DNA from: Siphonodentalium dalli
Taxonomy: Eukaryota; Mollusca; Scaphopoda; Gadilida; Siphonodentaliidae
Reading direction: 5' to 3'
Assembly (NCBI GenBank): GCA_032622095.1
Contig: CP136063.1
Location: 210,474,355-210,538,354 of the forward strand
Length of the DNA: 64,000 bases
In this document: positions 1 to 15,000 of the stretch, piece by piece
Numbering within the stretch: position 1 is the stretch's first letter
Layout of the letters: every line of letters starts with the position of its first letter
Notes under the pieces: model-generated
The model's database searches: none
What the model was told of the DNA's origin: nothing
What the model saw: the letters and a program-made list of their open reading frames with translations, nothing else
Program-made: the position numbers and the translations under genes

Positions 1-3000
1 CATAGACCACCGGCTAGCAGTGACCCCATCCTCAAGCCGTCCTCCGAACCAGGCCTCCAAGTAGTTAGATTACAGGAGCACACCACAACTCCCAGCCGAC
101 AACTCTCCTTCCCAACTGCACATTTGTATGCATTCACCTATAAGTGACATGTCCGAATCAACAACTGCACTTTGGTTGACCCATTTGTACAATCCATATG
201 TTACAACCATACAGCCACGTGTCAAATCGAAAGACAGAGTTGTCCATCCTTGCCCACATACAACAGTCGATGTTTGTAAACCAAGATCACGACACTGTGC
301 ATGCATTGCCAAGGGGGCATTAACTTTGACTCATCCGCCCATTGTTCACTTTGGGAAGAAACAAAAAGTGCAGGTCAGAATATATATCGTGTATTTGGGA
401 AGGGACTCAAAACAAACCCCGATCATGTGTCACCCAAATTTTTTCTTTTAGTCGTTTGGGCTAGAATTTTTGCTCATTTTGATCGCACGGGTACACGCAT
501 TTGAAAGATGTCGACAAAACTGCGAAAATAAAAGTTCCGGGTCCAACTATATTGGACAGGCTACTAACCGCTGACTATTCACGGGCGCGATCCCACTACT
601 GCTTGACACGGGGACTTTTGCCTGCTGCGTTTCCGCCCTGGGCCGGTACGTCCCTCCTTAGACAACCTGACCACACGAGGCTCCCCAAGTGTGACCATAT
701 TGATGCCAAGCTTAGTGCGGACGCCCGATCGACATAGACCACCGGCTAGCAGTGACCCCATCCTCAAGCCGTCCTCCGAACCAGGCCTCCAAGTAGTTAG
801 ATTACAGGAGCACACCACAACTCCCAGCCGACAACTCTCCTTCCCAACTGCACATTTGTATGCATTCACCTATAAGTGACATGTCCGAATCAACAACTGC
901 ACTTTGGTTGACCCATTTGTACAATCCATATGTTACAACCATACAGCCACGTGTCAAATCGAAAGACAGAGTTGTCCATCCTTGCCCACATACAACAGTC
1001 GATGTTTGTAAACCAAGATCACGACACTGTGCATGCATTGCCAAGGGGGCATTAACTTTGACTCATCCGCCCATTGTTCACTTTGGGAAGAAACAAAAAG
1101 TGCAGGTCAGAATATATATCGTGTATTTGGGAAGGGACTCAAAACAAACCCCGATCATGTGTCACCCAAATTTTTTCTTTTAGTCGTTTGGGCTAGAATT
1201 TTTGCTCATTTTGATCGCACGGGTACACGCATTTGAAAGATGTCGACAAAACTGCGAAAATAAAAGTTCCGGGTCCAACTATATTGGACAGGCTACTAAC
1301 CGCTGACTATTCACGGGCGCGATCCCACTACTGCTTGACACGGGGACTTTTGCCTGCTGCGTTTCCGCCCTGGGCCGGTACGTCCCTCCTTAGACAACCT
1401 GACCACACGAGGCTCCCCAAGTGTGACCATATTGATGCCAAGCTTAGTGCGGACGCCCGATCGACATAGACCACCGGCTAGAAGTGACCCCATCCTCAAG
1501 CCGTCCTCCGAACCAGGCCTCCAAGTAGTTAGATTACAGGAGCACACCACAACTCCCAGCCGACAACTCTCCTTCCCAACTGCACATTTGTATGCATTCA
1601 CCTATAAGTGACATGTCCGAATCAACAACTGCACTTTGGTTGACCCATTTGTACAATCCATATGTTACAACCATACAGCCACGTGTCAAATCGAAAGACA
1701 GAGTTGTCCATCCTTGCCCACATACAACAGTCGATGTTTGTAAACCAAGATCACGACACTGTGCATGCATTGCCAAGGGGGCATTAACTTTGACTCATCC
1801 GCCCATTGTTCACTTTGGGAAGAAACAAAAAGTGCAGGTCAGAATATATATCGTGTATTTGGGAAGGGACTCAAAACAAACCCCGATCATGTGTCACCCA
1901 AATTTTTTCTTTTAGTCGTTTGGGCTAGAATTTTTGCTCATTTTGATCGCACGGGTACACGCATTTAAAAGATGTCGACAAAACTGCGAAAATAAAAGTT
2001 CCGGGTCCAACTATATTGGACAGGCTACTAACCGCTGACTATTCACGGGCGCGATCCCACTACTGCTTGACACGGGGACTTTTGCCTGCTGCGTTTCCGC
2101 CCTGGGCCGGTACGTCCCTCCTTAGACAACCTGACCACACGAGGCTCCCCAAGTGTGACCATATTGATGCCAAGCTTAGTGCGGACGCCCGATCGACATA
2201 GACCACCGGCTAGCAGTGACCCCATCCTCAAGCCGTCCTCCGAACCAGGCCTCCAAGTAGTTAGATTACAGGAGCACACCACAACTCCCAGCCGACAACT
2301 CTCCTTCCCAACTGCACATTTGTATGCATTCACCTATAAGTGACATGTCCGAATCAACAACTGCACTTTGGTTGACCCATTTGTACAATCCATATGTTAC
2401 AACCATACAGCCACGTGTCAAATCGAAAGACAGAGTTGTCCATCCTTGCCCACATACAACAGTCGATGTTTGTAAACCAAGATCACGACACTGTGCATGC
2501 ATTGCCAAGGGGGCATTAACTTTGACTCATCCGCCCATTGTTCACTTTGGGAAGAAACAAAAAGTGCAGGTCAGAATATATATCGTGTATTTGGGAAGGG
2601 ACTCAAAACAAACCCCGATCATGTGTCACCCAAATTTTTTCTTTTAGTCGTTTGGGCTAGAATTTTTGCTCATTTTGATCGCACGGGTACACGCATTTGA
2701 AAGATGTCGACAAAACTGCGAAAATAAAAGTTCCGGGTCCAACTATATTGGACAGGCTACTAACCGCTGACTATTCACGGGCGCGATCCCACTACTGCTT
2801 GACACGGGGACTTTTGCCTGCTGCGTTTCCGCCCTGGGCCGGTACGTCCCTCCTTAGACAACCTGACCACACGAGGCTCCCCAAGTGTGACCATATTGAT
2901 GCCAAGCTTAGTGCGGACGCCCGATCGACATAGACCACCGGCTAGCAGTGACCCCATCCTCAAGCCGTCCTCCGAACCAGGCCTCCAAGTAGTTAGATTA

Positions 3001-6000
3001 CAGGAGCACACCACAACTCCCAGCCGACAACTCTCCTTCCCAACTGCACATTTGTATGCATTCACCTATAAGTGACATGTCCGAATCAACAACTGCACTT
3101 TGGTTGACCCATTTGTACAATCCATATGTTACAACCATACAGCCACGTGTCAAATCGAAAGACAGAGTTGTCCATCCTTGCCCACATACAACAGTCGATG
3201 TTTGTAAACCAAGATCACGACACTGTGCATGCATTGCCAAGGGGGCATTAACTTTGACTCATCCGCCCATTGTTCACTTTGGGAAGAAACAAAAAGTGCA
3301 GGTCAGAATATATATCGTGTATTTGGGAAGGGACTCAAAACAAACCCCGATCATGTGTCACCCAAATTTTTTCTTTTAGTCGTTTGGGCTAGAATTTTTG
3401 CTCATTTTGATCGCACGGGTACACGCATTTGAAAGATGTCGACAAAACTGCGAAAATAAAAGTTCCGGGTCCAACTATATTGGACAGGCTACTAACCGCT
3501 GACTATTCACGGGCGCGATCCCACTACTGCTTGACACGGGGACTTTTGCCTGCTGCGTTTCCGCCCTGGGCCGGTACGTCCCTCCTTAGACAACCTGACC
3601 ACACGAGGCTCCCCAAGTGTGACCATATTGATGCCAAGCTTAGTGCGGACGCCCGATCGACATAGACCACCGGCTAGCAGTGACCCCATCCTCAAGCCGT
3701 CCTCCGAACCAGGCCTCCAAGTAGTTAGATTACAGGAGCACACCACAACTCCCAGCCGACAACTCTCCTTCCCAACTGCACATTTGTATGCATTCACCTA
3801 TAAGTGACATGTCCGAATCAACAACTGCACTTTGGTTGACCCATTTGTACAATCCATATGTTACAACCATACAGCCACGTGTCAAATCGAAAGACAGAGT
3901 TGTCCATCCTTGCCCACATACAACAGTCGATGTTTGTAAACCAAGATCACGACACTGTGCATGCATTGCCAAGGGGGCATTAACTTTGACTCATCCGCCC
4001 ATTGTTCACTTTGGGAAGAAACAAAAAGTGCAGGTCAGAATATATATCGTGTATTTGGGAAGGGACTCAAAACAAACCCCGATCATGTGTCACCCAAATT
4101 TTTTCTTTTAGTCGTTTGGGCTAGAATTTTTGCTCATTTTGATCGCACGGGTACACGCATTTGAAAGATGTCGACAAAACTGCGAAAATAAAAGTTCCGG
4201 GTCCAACTATATTGGACAGGCTACTAACCGCTGACTATTCACGGGCGCGATCCCACTACTGCTTGACACGGGGACTTTTGCCTGCTGCGTTTCCGCCCTG
4301 GGCCGGTACGTCCCTCCTTAGACAACCTGACCACACGAGGCTCCCCAAGTGTGACCATATTGATGCCAAGCTTAGTGCGGACGCCCGATCGACATAGACC
4401 ACCGGCTAGCAGTGACCCCATCCTCAAGCCGTCCTCCGAACCAGGCCTCCAAGTAGTTAGATTACAGGAGCACACCACAACTCCCAGCCGACAACTCTCC
4501 TTCCCAACTGCACATTTGTATGCATTCACCTATAAGTGACATGTCCGAATCAACAACTGCACTTTGGTTGACCCATTTGTACAATCCATATGTTACAACC
4601 ATACAGCCACGTGTCAAATCGAAAGACAGAGTTGTCCATCCTTGCCCACATACAACAGTCGATGTTTGTAAACCAAGATCACGACACTGTGCATGCATTG
4701 CCAAGGGGGCATTAACTTTGACTCATCCGCCCATTGTTCACTTTGGGAAGAAACAAAAAGTGCAGGTCAGAATATATATCGTGTATTTGGGAAGGGACTC
4801 AAAACAAACCCCGATCATGTGTCACCCAAATTTTTTCTTTTAGTCGTTTGGGCTAGAATTTTTGCTCATTTTGATCGCACGGGTACACGCATTTGAAAGA
4901 TGTCGACAAAACTGCGAAAATAAAAGTTCCGGGTCCAACTATATTGGACAGGCTACTAACCGCTGACTATTCACGGGCGCGATCCCACTACTGCTTGACA
5001 CGGGGACTTTTGCCTGCTGCGTTTCCGCCCTGGGCCGGTACGTCCCTCCTTAGACAACCTGACCACACGAGGCTCCCCAAGTGTGACCATATTGATGCCA
5101 AGCTTAGTGCGGACGCCCGATCGACATAGACCACCGGCTAGCAGTGACCCCATCCTCAAGCCGTCCTCCGAACCAGGCCTCCAAGTAGTTAGATTACAGG
5201 AGCACACCACAACTCCCAGCCGACAACTCTCCTTCCCAACTGCACATTTGTATGCATTCACCTATAAGTGACATGTCCGAATCAACAACTGCACTTTGGT
5301 TGACCCATTTGTACAATCCATATGTTACAACCATACAGCCACGTGTCAAATCGAAAGACAGAGTTGTCCATCCTTGCCCACATACAACAGTCGATGTTTG
5401 TAAACCAAGATCACGACACTGTGCATGCATTGCCAAGGGGGCATTAACTTTGACTCATCCGCCCATTGTTCACTTTGGGAAGAAACAAAAAGTGCAGGTC
5501 AGAATATATATCGTGTATTTGGGAAGGGACTCAAAACAAACCCCGATCATGTGTCACCCAAATTTTTTCTTTTAGTCGTTTGGGCTAGAATTTTTGCTCA
5601 TTTTGATCGCACGGGTACACGCATTTGAAAGATGTCGACAAAACTGCGAAAATAAAAGTTCCGGGTCCAACTATATTGGACAGGCTACTAACCGCTGACT
5701 ATTCACGGGCGCGATCCCACTACTGCTTGACACGGGGACTTTTGCCTGCTGCGTTTCCGCCCTGGGCCGGTACGTCCCTCCTTAGACAACCTGACCACAC
5801 GAGGCTCCCCAAGTGTGACCATATTGATGCCAAGCTTAGTGCGGACGCCCGATCGACATAGACCACCGGCTAGCAGTGACCCCATCCTCAAGCCGTCCTC
5901 CGAACCAGGCCTCCAAGTAGTTAGATTACAGGAGCACACCACAACTCCCAGCCGACAACTCTCCTTCCCAACTGCACATTTGTATGCATTCACCTATAAG

Positions 6001-9000
6001 TGACATGTCCGAATCAACAACTGCACTTTGGTTGACCCATTTGTACAATCCATATGTTACAACCATACAGCCACGTGTCAAATCGAAAGACAGAGTTGTC
6101 CATCCTTGCCCACATACAACAGTCGATGTTTGTAAACCAAGATCACGACACTGTGCATGCATTGCCAAGGGGGCATTAACTTTGACTCATCCGCCCATTG
6201 TTCACTTTGGGAAGAAACAAAAAGTGCAGGTCAGAATATATATCGTGTATTTGGGAAGGGACTCAAAACAAACCCCGATCATGTGTCACCCAAATTTTTT
6301 CTTTTAGTCGTTTGGGCTAGAATTTTTGCTCATTTTGATCGCACGGGTACACGCATTTGAAAGATGTCGACAAAACTGCGAAAATAAAAGTTCCGGGTCC
6401 AACTATATTGGACAGGCTACTAACCGCTGACTATTCACGGGCGCGATCCCACTACTGCTTGACACGGGGACTTTTGCCTGCTGCGTTTCCGCCCTGGGCC
6501 GGTACGTCCCTCCTTAGACAACCTGACCACACGAGGCTCCCCAAGTGTGACCATATTGATGCCAAGCTTAGTGCGGACGCCCGATCGACATAGACCACCG
6601 GCTAGCAGTGACCCCATCCTCAAGCCGTCCTCCGAACCAGGCCTCCAAGTAGTTAGATTACAGGAGCACACCACAACTCCCAGCCGACAACTCTCCTTCC
6701 CAACTGCACATTTGTATGCATTCACCTATAAGTGACATGTCCGAATCAACAACTGCACTTTGGTTGACCCATTTGTACAATCCATATGTTACAACCATAC
6801 AGCCACGTGTCAAATCGAAAGACAGAGTTGTCCATCCTTGCCCACATACAACAGTCGATGTTTGTAAACCAAGATCACGACACTGTGCATGCATTGCCAA
6901 GGGGGCATTAACTTTGACTCATCCGCCCATTGTTCACTTTGGGAAGAAACAAAAAGTGCAGGTCAGAATATATATCGTGTATTTGGGAAGGGACTCAAAA
7001 CAAACCCCGATCATGTGTCACCCAAATTTTTTCTTTTAGTCGTTTGGGCTAGAATTTTTGCTCATTTTGATCGCACGGGTACACGCATTTGAAAGATGTC
7101 GACAAAACTGCGAAAATAAAAGTTCCGGGTCCAACTATATTGGACAGGCTACTAACCGCTGACTATTCACGGGCGCGATCCCACTACTGCTTGACACGGG
7201 GACTTTTGCCTGCTGCGTTTCCGCCCTGGGCCGGTACGTCCCTCCTTAGACAACCTGACCACACGAGGCTCCCCAAGTGTGACCATATTGATGCCAAGCT
7301 TAGTGCGGACGCCCGATCGACATAGACCACCGGCTAGCAGTGACCCCATTCTCAAGCCGTCCTCCGAACCAGGCCTCCAAGTAGTTAGATTACAGGAGCA
7401 CACCACAACTCCCAGCCGACAACTCTCCTTCCCAACTGCACATTTGTATGCATTCACCTATAAGTGACATGTCCGAATCAACAACTGCACTTTGGTTGAC
7501 CCATTTGTACAATCCATATGTTACAACCATACAGCCACGTGTCAAATCGAAAGACAGAGTTGTCCATCCTTGCCCACATACAACAGTCGATGTTTGTAAA
7601 CCAAGATCACGACACTGTGCATGCATTGCCAAGGGGGCATTAACTTTGACTCATCCGCCCATTGTTCACTTTGGGAAGAAACAAAAAGTGCAGGTCAGAA
7701 TATATATCGTGTATTTGGGAAGGGACTCAAAACAAACCCCGATCATGTGTCACCCAAATTTTTTCTTTTAGTCGTTTGGGCTAGAATTTTTGCTCATTTT
7801 GATCGCACGGGTACACGCATTTGAAAGATGTCGACAAAACTGCGAAAATAAAAGTTCCGGGTCCAACTATATTGGACAGGCTACTAACCGCTGACTATTC
7901 ACGGGCGCGATCCCACTACTGCTTGACACGGGGACTTTTGCCTGCTGCGTTTCCGCCCTGGGCCGGTACGTCCCTCCTTAGACAACCTGACCACACGAGG
8001 CTCCCCAAGTGTGACCATATTGATGCCAAGCTTAGTGCGGACGCCCGATCGACATAGACCACCGGCTAGCAGTGACCCCATCCTCAAGCCGTCCTCCGAA
8101 CCAGGCCTCCAAGTAGTTAGATTACAGGAGCACACCACAACTCCCAGCCGACAACTCTCCTTCCCAACTGCACATTTGTATGCATTCACCTATAAGTGAC
8201 ATGTCCGAATCAACAACTGCACTTTGGTTGACCCATTTGTACAATCCATATGTTACAACCATACAGCCACGTGTCAAATCGAAAGACAGAGTTGTCCATC
8301 CTTGCCCACATACAACAGTCGATGTTTGTAAACCAAGATCACGACACTGTGCATGCATTGCCAAGGGGGCATTAACTTTGACTCATCCGCCCATTGTTCA
8401 CTTTGGGAAGAAACAAAAAGTGCAGGTCAGAATATATATCGTGTATTTGGGAAGGGACTCAAAACAAACCCCGATCATGTGTCACCCAAATTTTTTCTTT
8501 TAGTCGTTTGGGCTAGAATTTTTGCTCATTTTGATCGCACGGGTACACGCATTTGAAAGATGTCGACAAAACTGCGAAAATAAAAGTTCCGGGTCCAACT
8601 ATATTGGACAGGCTACTAACCGCTGACTATTCACGGGCGCGATCCCACTACTGCTTGACACGGGGACTTTTGCCTGCTGCGTTTCCGCCCTGGGCCGGTA
8701 CGTCCCTCCTTAGACAACCTGATCACACGAGGCTCCCCAAGTGTGACCATATTGATGCCAAGCTTAGTGCGGACGCCCGATCGACATAGACCACCGGCTA
8801 GCAGTGACCCCATCCTCAAGCCGTCCTCCGAACCAGGCCTCCAAGTAGTTAGATTACAGGAGCACACCACAACTCCCAGCCGACAACTCTCCTTCCCAAC
8901 TGCACATTTGTATGCATTCACCTATAAGTGACATGTCCGAATCAACAACTGCACTTTGGTTGACCCATTTGTACAATCCATATGTTACAACCATACAGCC

Positions 9001-12000
9001 ACGTGTCAAATCGAAAGACAGAGTTGTCCATCCTTGCCCACATACAACAGTCGATGTTTGTAAACCAAGATCACGACACTGTGCATGCATTGCCAAGGGG
9101 GCATTAACTTTGACTCATCCGCCCATTGTTCACTTTGGGAAGAAACAAAAAGTGCAGGTCAGAATATATATCGTGTATTTGGGAAGGGACTCAAAACAAA
9201 CCCCGATCATGTGTCACCCAAATTTTTTCTTTTAGTCGTTTGGGCTAGAATTTTTGCTCATTTTGATCGCACGGGTACACGCATTTGAAAGATGTCGACA
9301 AAACTGCGAAAATAAAAGTTCCGGGTCCAACTATATTGGACAGGCTACTAACCGCTGACTATTCACGGGCGCGATCCCACTACTGCTTGACACGGGGACT
9401 TTTGCCTGCTGCGTTTCCGCCCTGGGCCGGTACGTCCCTCCTTAGACAACCTGACCACACGAGGCTCCCCAAGTGTGACCATATTGATGCCAAGCTTAGT
9501 GCGGACGCCCGATCGACATAGACCACCGGCTAGCAGTGACCCCATCCTCAAGCCGTCCTCCGAACCAGGCCTCCAAGTAGTTAGATTACAGGAGCACACC
9601 ACAACTCCCAGCCGACAACTCTCCTTCCCAACTGCACATTTGTATGCATTCACCTATAAGTGACATGTCCGAATCAACAACTGCACTTTGGTTGACCCAT
9701 TTGTACAATCCATATGTTACAACCATACAGCCACGTGTCAAATCGAAAGACAGAGTTGTCCATCCTTGCCCACATACAACAGTCGATGTTTGTAAACCAA
9801 GATCACGACACTGTGCATTCATTGCCAAGGGGGCATTAACTTTGACTCATCCGCCCATTGTTCACTTTGGGAAGAAACAAAAAGTGCAGGTCAGAATATA
9901 TATCGTGTATTTGGGAAGGGACTCAAAACAAACCCCGATCATGTGTCACCCAAATTTTTTCTTTTAGTCGTTTGGGCTAGAATTTTTGCTCATTTTGATC
10001 GCACGGGTACACGCATTTGAAAGATGTCGACAAAACTGCGAAAATAAAAGTTCCGGGTCCAACTATATTGGACAGGCTACTAACCGCTGACTATTCACGG
10101 GCGCGATCCCACTACTGCTTGACACGGGGACTTTTGCCTGCTGCGTTTCCGCCCTGGGCCGGTACGTCCCTCCTTAGACAACCTGACCACACGAGGCTCC
10201 CCAAGTGTGACCATATTGATGCCAAGCTTAGTGCGGACGCCCGATCGACATAGACCACCGGCTAGCAGTGACCCCATCCTCAAGCCGTCCTCCGAACCAG
10301 GCCTCCAAGTAGTTAGATTACAGGAGCACACCACAACTCCCAGCCGACAACTCTCCTTCCCAACTGCACATTTGTATGCATTCACCTATAAGTGACATGT
10401 CCGAATCAACAACTGCACTTTGGTTGACCCATTTGTACAATCCATATGTTACAACCATACAGCCACGTGTCAAATCGAAAGACAGAGTTGTCCATCCTTG
10501 CCCACATACAACAGTCGATGTTTGTAAACCAAGATCACGACACTGTGCATGCATTGCCAAGGGGGCATTAACTTTGACTCATCCGCCCATTGTTCACTTT
10601 GGGAAGAAACAAAAAGTGCAGGTCAGAATATATATCGTGTATTTGGGAAGGGACTCAAAACAAACCCCGATCATGTGTCACCCAAATTTTTTCTTTTAGT
10701 CGTTTGGGCTAGAATTTTTGCTCATTTTGATCGCACGGGTACACGCATTTGAAAGATGTCGACAAAACTGCGAAAATAAAAGTTCCGGGTCCAACTATAT
10801 TGGACAGGCTACTAACCGCTGACTATTCACGGGCGCGATCCCACTACTGCTTGACACGGGGACTTTTGCCTGCTGCGTTTCCGCCCTGGGCCGGTACGTC
10901 CCTCCTTAGACAACCTGACCACACGAGGCTCCCCAAGTGTGACCATATTGATGCCAAGCTTAGTGCGGACGCCCGATCGACATAGACCACCGGCTAGCAG
11001 TGACCCCATCCTCAAGCCGTCCTCCGAACCAGGCCTCCAAGTAGTTAGATTACAGGAGCACACCACAACTCCCAGCCGACAACTCTCCTTCCCAACTGCA
11101 CATTTGTATGCATTCACCTATAAGTGACATGTCCGAATCAACAACTGCACTTTGGTTGACCCATTTGTACAATCCATATGTTACAACCATACAGCCACGT
11201 GTCAAATCGAAAGACAGAGTTGTCCATCCTTGCCCACATACAACAGTCGATGTTTGTAAACCAAGATCACGACACTGTGCATGCATTGCCAAGGGGGCAT
11301 TAACTTTGACTCATCCGCCCATTGTTCACTTTGGGAAGAAACAAAAAGTGCAGGTCAGAATATATATCGTGTATTTGGGAAGGGACTCAAAACAAACCCC
11401 GATCATGTGTCACCCAAATTTTTTCTTTTAGTCGTTTGGGCTAGAATTTTTGCTCATTTTGATCGCACGGGTACACGCATTTGAAAGATGTCGACAAAAC
11501 TGCGAAAATAAAAGTTCCGGGTCCAACTATATTGGACAGGCTACTAACCGCTGACTATTCACGGGCGCGATCCCACTACTGCTTGACACGGGGACTTTTG
11601 CCTGCTGCGTTTCCGCCCTGGGCCGGTACGTCCCTCCTTAGACAACCTGATCACACGAGGCTCCCCAAGTGTGACCATATTGATGCCAAGCTTAGTGCGG
11701 ACGCCCGATCGACATAGACCACCGGCTAGCAGTGACCCCATCCTCAAGCCGTCCTCCGAACCAGGCCTCCAAGTAGTTAGATTACAGGAGCACACCACAA
11801 CTCCCAGCCGACAACTCTCCTTCCCAACTGCACATTTGTATGCATTCACCTATAAGTGACATGTCCGAATCAACAACTGCACTTTGGTTGACCCATTTGT
11901 ACAATCCATATGTTACAACCATACAGCCACGTGTCAAATCGAAAGACAGAGTTGTCCATCCTTGCCCACATACAACAGTCGATGTTTGTAAACCAAGATC

Positions 12001-15000
12001 ACGACACTGTGCATGCATTGCCAAGGGGGCATTAACTTTGACTCATCCGCCCATTGTTCACTTTGGGAAGAAACAAAAAGTGCAGGTCAGAATATATATC
12101 GTGTATTTGGGAAGGGACTCAAAACAAACCCCGATCATGTGTCACCCAAATTTTTTCTTTTAGTCGTTTGGGCTAGAATTTTTGCTCATTTTGATCGCAC
12201 GGGTACACGCATTTGAAAGATGTCGACAAAACTGCGAAAATAAAAGTTCCGGGTCCAACTATATTGGACAGGCTACTAACCGCTGACTATTCACGGGCGC
12301 GATCCCACTACTGCTTGACACGGGGACTTTTGCCTGCTGCGTTTCCGCCCTGGGCCGGTACGTCCCTCCTTAGACAACCTGACCACACGAGGCTCCCCAA
12401 GTGTGACCATATTGATGCCAAGCTTAGTGCGGACGCCCGATCGACATAGACCACCGGCTAGCAGTGACCCCATCCTCAAGCCGTCCTCCGAACCAGGCCT
12501 CCAAGTAGTTAGATTACAGGAGCACACCACAACTCCCAGCCGACAACTCTCCTTCCCAACTGCACATTTGTATGCATTCACCTATAAGTGACATGTCCGA
12601 ATCAACAACTGCACTTTGGTTGACCCATTTGTACAATCCATATGTTACAACCATACAGCCACGTGTCAAATCGAAAGACAGAGTTGTCCATCCTTGCCCA
12701 CATACAACAGTCGATGTTTGTAAACCAAGATCACGACACTGTGCATGCATTGCCAAGGGGGCATTAACTTTGACTCATCCGCCCATTGTTCACTTTGGGA
12801 AGAAACAAAAAGTGCAGGTCAGAATATATATCGTGTATTTGGGAAGGGACTCAAAACAAACCCCGATCATGTGTCACCCAAATTTTTTCTTTTAGTCGTT
12901 TGGGCTAGAATTTTTGCTCATTTTGATCGCACGGGTACACGCATTTGAAAGATGTCGACAAAACTGCGAAAATAAAAGTTCCGGGTCCAACTATATTGGA
13001 CAGGCTACTAACCGCTGACTATTCACGGGCGCGATCCCACTACTGCTTGACACGGGGACTTTTGCCTGCTGCGTTTCCGCCCTGGGCCGGTACGTCCCTC
13101 CTTAGACAACCTGACCACACGAGGCTCCCCAAGTGTGACCATATTGATGCCAAGCTTAGTGCGGACGCCCGATCGACATAGACCACCGGCTAGCAGTGAC
13201 CCCATCCTCAAGCCGTCCTCCGAACCAGGCCTCCAAGTAGTTAGATTACAGGAGCACACCACAACTCCCAGCCGACAACTCTCCTTCCCAACTGCACATT
13301 TGTATGCATTCACCTATAAGTGACATGTCCGAATCAACAACTGCACTTTGGTTGACCCATTTGTACAATCCATATGTTACAACCATACAGCCACGTGTCA
13401 AATCGAAAGACAGAGTTGTCCATCCTTGCCCACATACAACAGTCGATGTTTGTAAACCAAGATCACGACACTGTGCATGCATTGCCAAGGGGGCATTAAC
13501 TTTGACTCATCCGCCCATTGTTCACTTTGGGAAGAAACAAAAAGTGCAGGTCAGAATATATATCGTGTATTTGGGAAGGGACTCAAAACAAACCCCGATC
13601 ATGTGTCACCCAAATTTTTTCTTTTAGTCGTTTGGGCTAGAATTTTTGCTCATTTTGATCGCACGGGTACACGCATTTGAAAGATGTCGACAAAACTGCG
13701 AAAATAAAAGTTCCGGGTCCAACTATATTGGACAGGCTACTAACCGCTGACTATTCACGGGCGCGATCCCACTACTGCTTGACACGGGGACTTTTGCCTG
13801 CTGCATTTCCGCCCTGGGCCGGTACGTCCCTCCTTAGACAACCTGACCACACGAGGCTCCCCAAGTGTGACCATATTGATGCCAAGCTTAGTGCGGACGC
13901 CCGATCGACATAGACCACCGGCTAGCAGTGACCCCATCCTCAAGCCGTCCTCCGAACCAGGCCTCCAAGTAGTTAGATTACAGGAGCACACCACAACTCC
14001 CAGCCGACAACTCTCCTTCCCAACTGCACATTTGTATGCATTCACCTATAAGTGACATGTCCGAATCAACAACTGCACTTTGGTTGACCCATTTGTACAA
14101 TCCATATGTTACAACCATACAGCCACGTGTCAAATCGAAAGACAGAGTTGTCCATCCTTGCCCACATACAACAGTCGATGTTTGTAAACCAAGATCACGA
14201 CACTGTGCATGCATTGCCAAGGGGGCATTAACTTTGACTCATCCGCCCATTGTTCACTTTGGGAAGAAACAAAAAGTGCAGGTCAGAATATATATCGTGT
14301 ATTTGGGAAGGGACTCAAAACAAACCCCGATCATGTGTCACCCAAATTTTTTCTTTTAGTCGTTTGGGCTAGAATTTTTGCTCATTTTGATCGCACGGGT
14401 ACACGCATTTGAAAGATGTCGACAAAACTGCGAAAATAAAAGTTCCGGGTCCAACTATATTGGACAGGCTACTAACCGCTGACTATTCACGGGCGCGATC
14501 CCACTACTGCTTGACACGGGGACTTTTGCCTGCTGCGTTTCCGCCCTGGGCCGGTACGTCCCTCCTTAGACAACCTGATCACACGAGGCTCCCCAAGTGT
14601 GACCATATTGATGCCAAGCTTAGTGCGGACGCCCGATCGACATAGACCACCGGCTAGCAGTGACCCCATCCTCAAGCCGTCCTCCGAACCAGGCCTCCAA
14701 GTAGTTAGATTACAGGAGCACACCACAACTCCCAGCCGACAACTCTCCTTCCCAACTGCACATTTGTATGCATTCACCTATAAGTGACATGTCCGAATCA
14801 ACAACTGCACTTTGGTTGACCCATTTGTACAATCCATATGTTACAACCATACAGCCACGTGTCAAATCGAAAGACAGAGTTGTCCATCCTTGCCCACATA
14901 CAACAGTCGATGTTTGTAAACCAAGATCACGACACTGTGCATGCATTGCCAAGGGGGCATTAACTTTGACTCATCCGCCCATTGTTCACTTTGGGAAGAA

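Noticed and set aside
128-451. 107-codon and other open frames (62-107 codons) repeated in each satellite monomer as protein-coding genes
   Set aside because: They overlap on both strands and in several frames, show no domain, and recur only because the monomer length is divisible by three.
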